This document shows positions 4,892 through 9,457 of a stretch of DNA of 9,457 bases, in pieces; position 1 is the first letter of the stretch; each line of letters begins with the position of its first letter. The notes beneath the pieces are model-generated. The model did no database searches, was not told where the DNA came from, and saw only the letters and a list, made by a program, of their open reading frames with translations. The stretch is taken from positions 1 to 9,457 of the forward strand of contig JAITOP010000199.1 in assembly GCA_031289895.1 (NCBI GenBank), written 5' to 3'. The DNA is from Prevotellaceae bacterium (GTDB lineage Bacteria; Bacteroidota; Bacteroidia; Bacteroidales; UBA932). Position numbers and translations under genes: made by a program.

Positions 4892-6547
4892 TTATTTTTT
4901 CAGCAGTTCTTTTGCATTTTCAATTGCTGCTTGTGTTATATCGCTGCCGCTAAGCATTTTAGCAATTTCCATTATGCGTTCATCCTGTGTCAGCAGGCGG
5001 ATATTTGTTGTGGTTGTGTTTGCCGTTTCTTCTTTGTAAACAAAATAATGATTGTTGCCTTTGCTTGCGATTTGCGGCAAATGCGTGATATTTATTATTT
5101 GCGAATTTCTTGAAAGACTGTTTATTATCTCACCTGTTTTGTCGGCGACATCACCCGAAATTCCGGTGTCGATTTCATCAAAAATTATTGTTGGAAACAT
5201 TCCGTTTTCAATCACAAGCGATTTTAGGCTCAGCATCAACCGCGATATTTCGCCGCCTGACGCAACTTTTGTTATTTCCTGCGGGGCGATTTCTTTGTTT
5301 GCCGAAAATAAAAACGACACATTATCTTTTCCGCTTGCTGTAAATGTTTCGTTTTCGGTTACTGTGATATTCAGCACAGCATTCGGTATTCCAAGCGATT
5401 GCAGCATTTGCACAACGTGTTTTTCGATGTTTTCAACAACTTTTTTTCGCGATTGTGTAAGATTTTCGGCGCACGATTTCATTATTTCAAAACGCTTATT
5501 TCTTTCTTTTTCAAGTTCTTCGAGTTGGCTATCAAAATTTTCGATAGTTGTAAGTTTTTGACTAATGTTTTCGTGAATAGCAATTAGTTCGGATATTGTT
5601 GTAACTCTGTGTTTTTGTTGTAAATCGTAAATTGTATCCAAACGATTTTCTATAAATTGTTGTCGTTCCGAATCAAAATTTACGGCTTCATTTTGCAGGT
5701 CTATTTCGTAGTAAATATCGCCAAGTTCAATGCGGCACGATTCAAGTCGCGCAACAAAATTTTCAGCATATTTTGATATTTTTTCTATCTTTTTCAACAT
5801 CAATATACTTTCGCGAATCATTGTGTTTATTGATGTTTGGTCGCTGTTTAACATTGCCGATACGTTTGTGTAAACTGTTTTTATTTCTTCGGCGTGAGTA
5901 ATTTGATTTAGTTCGTTTTCCAGATTTTCTTGTTCGTCGGCTTGCAGTTTTGCCGATAAAAATTGTTCGTTCTGAAAATTCAGATAATCATAATCATTTT
6001 TTGCCTGTTCTACCTGAATTTTTAGTTCATTTAATTGTTTTTCAACATCTTTATAAACAGTAAAAGCCGATTGATATTCGCGCAAAATATCTTTGTTTTT
6101 GGCGGTGGTATCAACTATTGCCATTTGAAAAGCGGTGTTTGTAAGCAATAAATTTTGATGTTGTGAGTGAATATCAACAAGATGTTCGCCTATATTTTTA
6201 AGTTGCGAAATGTTTACCGGAATGTCGTTTATAAATGCCCGCGATTTGCCGTTGCTGCCTATTATGCGGCGAAACGTAGAATGCGCGTCAAATTCGGCAT
6301 CATTATTTTCAAAAATCGGTTTAAATATTTTTTCATCGAGTTGAAAAATAACTTCAATAACGCAATTTTTTTCGGGATTTTTAATGACGTTTGTTTCAGC
6401 GCGTTGCCCTAAAGCCAGCGATAATGCGCCAAGCAAAATTGATTTTCCTGCGCCTGTTTCGCCTGTAATTATACTCAATCCTTTGTCGAAATCAATCTGC
6501 AACGAGTTGATTATTGCATAATTTTCGATATTTATTGTTTTAAGCAT
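4892..6547 (-). CDS. recN: DNA repair protein RecN
   Basis: RecN is an SMC-like ATPase that acts on chromosomal DNA early in RecA-dependent double-strand-break repair, holding or bridging DNA ends. The 551-residue length is normal. Residues 1-50 hold the N-terminal ABC half with Walker A GETGAGKS (29-36). A central region (about 150-380) rich in Glu, Lys, Gln and Leu fits two antiparallel coiled-coil arms. The C-terminal half has the ABC signature ASGGEISR (429-436), Walker B TIIFDEID (453-460) with Asp457/Glu458, and the switch histidine in ITHLPQIA (487-494). All ATPase motifs are present, so it should be functional. The ATG at 6547 is the natural RecN start (MLKTINIENYAII). It lies 64 bases downstream of porD and 18 upstream of nagB. 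No LexA-like box or separate promoter is apparent. Confidence 0.96.
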   Translation of the reverse strand: MLKTINIENYAIINSLQIDFDKGLSIITGETGAGKSILLGALSLALGQRAETNVIKNPEKNCVIEVIFQLDEKIFKPIFENNDAEFDAHSTFRRIIGSNGKSRAFINDIPVNISQLKNIGEHLVDIHSQHQNLLLTNTAFQMAIVDTTAKNKDILREYQSAFTVYKDVEKQLNELKIQVEQAKNDYDYLNFQNEQFLSAKLQADEQENLENELNQITHAEEIKTVYTNVSAMLNSDQTSINTMIRESILMLKKIEKISKYAENFVARLESCRIELGDIYYEIDLQNEAVNFDSERQQFIENRLDTIYDLQQKHRVTTISELIAIHENISQKLTTIENFDSQLEELEKERNKRFEIMKSCAENLTQSRKKVVENIEKHVVQMLQSLGIPNAVLNITVTENETFTASGKDNVSFLFSANKEIAPQEITKVASGGEISRLMLSLKSLVIENGMFPTIIFDEIDTGISGDVADKTGEIINSLSRNSQIINITHLPQIASKGNNHYFVYKEETANTTTTNIRLLTQDERIMEIAKMLSGSDITQAAIENAKELLKK

Positions 6548-6611
6548 AATTCTGAAACTTAATGTGTTATGTTTTTAAATTATATTGTGTTATATCTTGG
6601 TTGTGAATTTA

Positions 6612-7532
6612 TTAAAATTCGCTTGTCGATTCTTTTATTGCCTTATATTTCGATTCATTTGGATTATCAACTTCTGCCAAAATGTTGTAAACGCGAACTT
6701 TATCTGTCATCGCACCTTGCGAAAATATATTTACTATTTCATCGGCTTTTGAATCAAAAAACAATTTTAAATATGTCAGATACGGGTCGGGTTTGTCGCG
6801 GTAAACTTTTTGTATTTCGGTTAATGCCTGCAAAATTTGTTCGCGTGCCTCGCTTGGTCGTTCCGACATTCTGTCTAATCCTGAACGATGATACATATAA
6901 TAAGCCGAACGAACGCTGCTGTAACGCGAGTTAAGTATGTTATCTACAATCCAATACCTGTTGCGGCGATTACCGTCAAATGCTTTCCATCCCGGTTCTA
7001 CTTCGCCTTGTGCATTTGATACTATTTTTTGCGCTTTCTGAAAATACTCGTTGCCTCCGCGCGGCGAAAACGAATCGTAATCAAATCCTATAATCAAGTA
7101 AGCATAATACGCTATAAGCGAAGACAGGTTTGATGTGTGAGTGTTTTCGTTAAACTCTATTTTGTCGTATTCGTTGTATTTAAATTGAATATCGTTGTCG
7201 GAAAAATTAATCATTGTTGTGTAATAAGCCGACCCAAAAACAGGGCGTTTCGACTGAACCTGCAATGTTCCTTTAAATTCTCCCGAATTTATTTCTTCGG
7301 TGATATTTATAAATATCGTACATTCAATTCGTTCCTGTTGTGTGTAAACGTGATTTGTCCAATTTGTGTTATTTACAAATTCGTACAGCGATTGTTGCAA
7401 AGTGCTGAAAATAGTTCGGTTTGTCGAGCCTTGTATTCGTTGCGATGCCACACTTACTCTACAAAACAATTCTTGAGCATTGCTTGTTAGTGCTGTGAAA
7501 ATCAGGCACAATAAAATTAGTGTTTTTCGCAT
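6612..7532 (-). CDS. porD: DUF4835 family protein, PorD-like, linked to type IX secretion
   Basis: This 306-residue exported protein belongs to DUF4835, a Bacteroidota-only family that databases, as I recall, call PorD and associate with the type IX secretion system; its exact role is unsettled. Residues 1-19 form a signal peptide (MRKTLILLCLIFTALTSNA, then QE) ending in an Ala-x-Ala-like site. Family blocks follow: FSTLQQSLYEFVNNTNWTN (42-60), ERIECTIFINI (67-77), TLQVQSKRPVFGSAYYTT (89-106), the tract LIAYYAYLIIGFDYDSF (139-155), GWKAFDGNRRNRYW (181-194), and YYMYHRSGLDRM (211-222). No lipobox is present, so it is expected in the periplasm or associated with the outer membrane. The gene directly follows rpoZ (23-base gap) and precedes recN. 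In most relatives I remember, coaBC lies between rpoZ and this gene. Confidence 0.85.
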   Translation of the reverse strand: MRKTLILLCLIFTALTSNAQELFCRVSVASQRIQGSTNRTIFSTLQQSLYEFVNNTNWTNHVYTQQERIECTIFINITEEINSGEFKGTLQVQSKRPVFGSAYYTTMINFSDNDIQFKYNEYDKIEFNENTHTSNLSSLIAYYAYLIIGFDYDSFSPRGGNEYFQKAQKIVSNAQGEVEPGWKAFDGNRRNRYWIVDNILNSRYSSVRSAYYMYHRSGLDRMSERPSEAREQILQALTEIQKVYRDKPDPYLTYLKLFFDSKADEIVNIFSQGAMTDKVRVYNILAEVDNPNESKYKAIKESTSEF

Positions 7533-7555
7533 AACGTTTAGTTTTTTATAAAATA

Positions 7556-8065
7556 TTAATTATTTTTTTTCTTTTTGCTTTCTTTTTCCTTATCTTTATT
7601 ATCCTTATATTTTCCCTTCTCTTTATTATCCTTATGTTTTCCCTTCTCTTTATTATCTTTTTCCTTATTATCCTTGTCTTTATTATCCTTATCGTTTTCT
7701 TTATCCTTATCTTTGTCCTTGTCCTTATCTTTCTCTTTATCTTTCTTTTCAACAAGGCGATAATAAATCTTACTGCTCAAAAATTCGTCGATAGCCAAAA
7801 GTGCCGGTTTCGGTTGTTTTTCGTAAAATTTAGAGATTTCTATTTGCTCGCGATTTTCAAAAATTTCTTCAATACTGTCGCCCAACGAGGTAAATTCTTC
7901 GAGTTTGCGTGTCAATTCTTGTTTTTGCTCGGCTGAAATCTGGTTGGCGCGTTTTGTTATAATCATTACAGTTTCGTAAATATTACTTGTTCTATCCGAC
8001 AGTTCTGTAACGTTTCGTGTTTGCGTTGTTGTGGTCGAAATTGTTTTTTTCTTTTCCGTGTTCAT
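7556..8065 (-). CDS. rpoZ: RNA polymerase omega subunit with repetitive charged tail
   Basis: Omega (bacterial Rpb6 homologue) helps assemble core RNA polymerase by binding the beta-prime subunit. The Bacteroidota form is recognised from NIYETVMIITKRANQIS (28-44) and KPALLAIDEFLSSKIYYRLVEK (86-107), which make up the compact domain; homologues normally end soon after. Here 62 further residues (108-169) consist almost only of Lys, Asp, Glu and Asn, with few Gly, His, Tyr or Ser, as KDKEKDKD and KDNKEKGK repeats. The tail should be disordered. Its codons form short tandem repeats (7559-7744) likely to change length by slippage; losing or gaining whole multiples of three keeps the frame. The ATG at 8065 fits the family start. 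The gene is 16 bases after bamD and 23 before porD, inside the operon. Confidence 0.88.
   Translation of the reverse strand: MNTEKKKTISTTTTQTRNVTELSDRTSNIYETVMIITKRANQISAEQKQELTRKLEEFTSLGDSIEEIFENREQIEISKFYEKQPKPALLAIDEFLSSKIYYRLVEKKDKEKDKDKDKDKDKENDKDNKDKDNKEKDNKEKGKHKDNKEKGKYKDNKDKEKESKKKKNN
7559..7744 (-). repeat. In-frame hexamer/27-mer repeats encoding the omega tail
   Basis: The coding strand is a near pure-purine run of AAGGAT/AAAGAT-type hexamers giving Lys-Asp. Two 27-base direct copies at 7595-7621 and 7622-7648 differ at one base and encode KDNKEKGK plus His or Tyr. Such DNA is prone to replication slippage. Confidence 0.85.
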
Positions 8066-8081
8066 ATTTTTGATTTTAAAA

Positions 8082-8927
8082 TTATTCGTTTGTATTTTCC
8101 TGATTTGAATTTTCTGTTTGTCGGTTTCCGAATTGCGTGGCTTTTACGGCAACGGCATACATATTTTCCGATTCTTTTTTGTATGTCGATACCGGAAATT
8201 CACTCGTAAAATTCAGATATTCGTCGATAGTATTCTGATAGCGTTCTCTGCGTTTATCGTGCTTACTGTGTGTAGCATACAGATAACTCGAACGAAGTAT
8301 CAAAAACAAAGATTCTTCGCGATGATTTGAATCGGGATAATCTTTTAAATGATTTTTTAACGATTCGATAGCCGAACGATAATCCTCTATTTTAAAGTAT
8401 AATCGCGATGCCAAAAACGATTTATCTACCAATCGCTGTTGAAGTTCAGTCTGCACGGCTTCGCTTTTTTCGCGATGTTCGGTTTTCCCGTTAGGAAAAG
8501 TATAAAGATATTCGTTTATCGCTGTTATACACTTGATTGTGGGAATCTGGTCAAGCTCCGGACGATGCGATTGCGAGTAAAGACAAGCCGCATACAGATA
8601 CGATGCCTCTTCGGCAAATGCACTGCGCGGAAATGTTCGTTTGAACATATCAAAATGATATTCGGCGGTATAAGGGTCGCCCGACATGTAATAGGCTTTG
8701 GCAAAATAAAAGTTTACGCTATCGTCTCGTTCTGTTCCTCGAAGATAGAACGTTACGGGTTCAAAAAATTTTGTTGCGTAACGATATTTGCCCTTGTTGT
8801 AGCACTCCATTCCTAATTTGTATTTTGTTTCGTTGTCTGATTTTTTCAAGAGTTTTTCGTACTTACTGCACGCCGAAAAAGCGACAATCACAACAAATAA
8901 AACTGTAATAATTCTTATTTTTTTCAT
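8082..8927 (-). CDS. bamD: Outer membrane assembly lipoprotein BamD
   Basis: BamD is an outer-membrane-anchored lipoprotein that works with BamA to insert beta-barrel proteins into the outer membrane. The 281 residues start with a lipoprotein signal (MKKIRIITVLFVVIVAFSAC) whose lipidated Cys is residue 20; Phe at the -3 position of the lipobox is less usual. The rest is TPR-like: LGMECYNKGKYRYATKFFEPV (38-58), FYFAKAYYMSGDPYTAEYHF (73-92), TFPRSAFAEEASYLYAACLY (98-117), and later SRLYFKIEDYRSAIESLKNH and HREESLFLILRSSYLYA, the pattern of Bacteroidota BamD. The tail is Asn/Gln/Glu-rich. The ATG at 8927 heads the signal sequence, and a promoter lies 34 bases upstream. It is the first gene of the minus-strand run. 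Confidence 0.92.
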   Translation of the reverse strand: MKKIRIITVLFVVIVAFSACSKYEKLLKKSDNETKYKLGMECYNKGKYRYATKFFEPVTFYLRGTERDDSVNFYFAKAYYMSGDPYTAEYHFDMFKRTFPRSAFAEEASYLYAACLYSQSHRPELDQIPTIKCITAINEYLYTFPNGKTEHREKSEAVQTELQQRLVDKSFLASRLYFKIEDYRSAIESLKNHLKDYPDSNHREESLFLILRSSYLYATHSKHDKRRERYQNTIDEYLNFTSEFPVSTYKKESENMYAVAVKATQFGNRQTENSNQENTNE

Positions 8928-8960
8928 TTTTTACACCAATAATTATATGCTTTGAACCCG

Positions 8961-8993
8961 CAAAGGTAAAATTTTTATTCGACTTATCACAAA
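8961..8993 (-). promoter_or_regulatory. Promoter of the bamD-rpoZ-porD-recN-nagB operon
   Basis: On the minus strand TTTG (8993-8990), 21 bases, TACCTTTG (8968-8961) fits the Bacteroidota consensus. The start point would be near 8955, giving a leader of about 28 nt. No comparable match was found upstream of rpoZ, porD, recN or nagB, supporting one transcript for all five genes. Confidence 0.65.
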
Positions 8994-9028
8994 ACAAATA
9001 TTATAAATAATTAAAAAGTTTTAAAAAT

Positions 9029-9063
9029 AATTATGAATTACGAATTACAAAAATTACGAATTG
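9029..9063 (+). repeat. Short GAATTAC repeat
   Basis: AATTATGAATTACGAATTAC (9029-9048) is followed by AAAAATTACGAATTG. ATTACGAATT-type units recur at roughly 8-15 base spacing. It resembles the other degenerate arrays in this window but is a different unit family. Confidence 0.55.
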
Positions 9064-9129
9064 CCATTTTTTTGAATAGAAAATTAAGAATTTTAATAAC
9101 AAAAAATAAATAAATTATAACAGATAAAA

Positions 9130-9147
9130 TGAATCCGTTAGGATTCA
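9130..9147 (+). repeat. Perfect 7-bp hairpin, candidate dispersed repeat
   Basis: TGAATCC, loop GTTA, GGATTCA form a perfect hairpin, followed by AATGTTGGTAGAAAACG. I have the impression, from memory only, that hairpins of this kind followed by AATGTTGGTAGAAA recur in Bacteroidota genomes. It could also act as a terminator for transcription coming from the left, though there is no U-tract. Confidence 0.45.
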
Positions 9148-9205
9148 AATGTTGGTAGAAAACGAATGTTTCCTCTGTAAAAAAACTTTTTTCATTTTTA
9201 CGCGC

Positions 9206-9236
9206 TTGGAAATCTGATAATTTTCATCTAATTTTG
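9206..9236 (+). promoter_or_regulatory. Promoter of the restriction-enzyme-like gene
   Basis: TTG at 9206-9208, 20 bases, then TAATTTTG at 9229-9236 fits the Bacteroidota pattern. The predicted start near 9242 leaves a leader of only about 12 nt before the ATG at 9254. Confidence 0.55.
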
Positions 9237-9253
9237 TGAAAAATAACGAAACA

Positions 9254-9457
9254 ATGAAGTATTCAAACATTCTCGAAGAAGAAATAAAAAATACAGTCGC
9301 TGCCGAGTTTTTTGAAGGATTCGACTGCACAAGAATTATTGGCAAAATAGACTTTGCAGTGAAAATAAAACGCCCGAAAAACGACATTGATTTCGATGAC
9401 GAATATCTTTTGTGGGCGGAGGCAAAACAAAAATCCACCGATATTCTCGTGATGCTC
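9254..9457 (+). CDS. N-terminus of a putative type IIG restriction-modification enzyme (partial)
   Basis: Sixty-eight codons are visible and the frame is open at the window edge. The start MKYSNILEEEIKNTVAAEFF, then FDCTRIIGKIDFAVK and EYLLWAEAKQKSTDILVML, matches from memory the N-terminus of large Bacteroidota proteins annotated as class I SAM-dependent DNA methyltransferase or Eco57I-type restriction enzymes. IDF (Asp33) followed by WAEAK (Glu56-x-Lys58) looks like a PD-(D/E)xK nuclease site, which in type IIG enzymes precedes the methyltransferase domain in the same chain. It would cut foreign DNA and methylate host DNA at the same target. The rest, including any NPPY methylase motif, lies outside the window. 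The ATG at 9254 is preceded by a promoter. It is transcribed divergently from bamD. Confidence 0.6.
   Translation, partial: MKYSNILEEEIKNTVAAEFFEGFDCTRIIGKIDFAVKIKRPKNDIDFDDEYLLWAEAKQKSTDILVML

Larger units (their letters stand above)
8928..9253. other. Divergent intergenic region between bamD and the restriction gene
   Basis: These 326 bases hold no gene. They contain the bamD promoter (8961-8993, minus), a short GAATTACGAATTAC-type repeat (9029-9063), a perfect 7-bp hairpin (9130-9147) and the promoter of the rightward gene (9206-9236). Confidence 0.8.

Noticed and set aside
4931..6412. + strand ORFs up to 169 codons
   Set aside because: Antisense shadows of recN, which has all ABC ATPase motifs in frame.
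7546..7763. Open frames on both strands across the rpoZ tail (Arg/Lys/Ile-rich and Ser/Leu/Phe-rich)
   Set aside because: They are out-of-frame or antisense readings of the hexamer repeats; the omega domain fixes the true frame.
9145..9438. 97-codon minus-strand ORF
   Set aside because: It overlaps the promoter and coding start of the rightward gene, whose product resembles a known family; no promoter or recognisable domain for the antisense frame.

Overview
The window is chromosomal DNA from a member of the Bacteroidota, probably an uncultured, AT-rich Bacteroidales-like bacterium (order is a guess). Four things point there. The gene order bamD-rpoZ-porD(DUF4835)-recN is typical of the phylum. 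PorD (DUF4835) is a Bacteroidota-specific family. Several start regions carry the phylum's promoter grammar (TTTG or TTG, about 19-21 bases, TAnnTTTG). Intergenic regions hold degenerate 7- and 9-base tandem arrays of a kind I remember from Bacteroidota drafts.

Layout. 1-248: leader with candidate promoters. 249-1163 (+): YegS/DgkB-type lipid kinase, whose last codons and stop lie inside a heptad repeat array. 1149-1551: composite repeat region A (heptads, 9-mers, a TTTGTGAACTTTG module, AACTTCT 9-mers, then 14 heptads in the opposite orientation). 1631-2959 (+): MATE-family exporter with a near-ideal promoter. 2960-4063: 1.1 kb without a convincing gene. It contains an A/T hairpin, a consensus promoter with a dyad on its -7 box, two tiny overlapping ORFs, a 131-nt stretch with no C on the + strand, an unexplained minus-strand open frame, and composite repeat region B. 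B is an inverted relative of A. 4064-8927 (-): a compact five-gene run, transcribed bamD, rpoZ, porD, recN, nagB, with one good promoter upstream of bamD. 8928-9253: divergent intergenic region with a short repeat, a hairpin and two promoters. 9254 to the end (+): the first 68 codons of what looks like a type IIG restriction-modification enzyme.

How it works together. The minus-strand operon mixes envelope biogenesis (BamD for outer-membrane protein assembly; PorD linked to type IX secretion) with RNA polymerase omega, double-strand-break repair (RecN) and amino-sugar catabolism (NagB). coaBC, which I expect between rpoZ and the DUF4835 gene, is missing here. The omega subunit carries a 62-residue Lys/Asp/Glu/Asn tail encoded by short tandem repeats.

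I found no CRISPR array, tRNA, rRNA or intact insertion sequence. The best leads are the inverted modular repeat pair A/B around the MATE gene, the orphan promoter and C-free leader at 3138-3461, the repetitive omega tail, and the possible defence gene running off the right edge.
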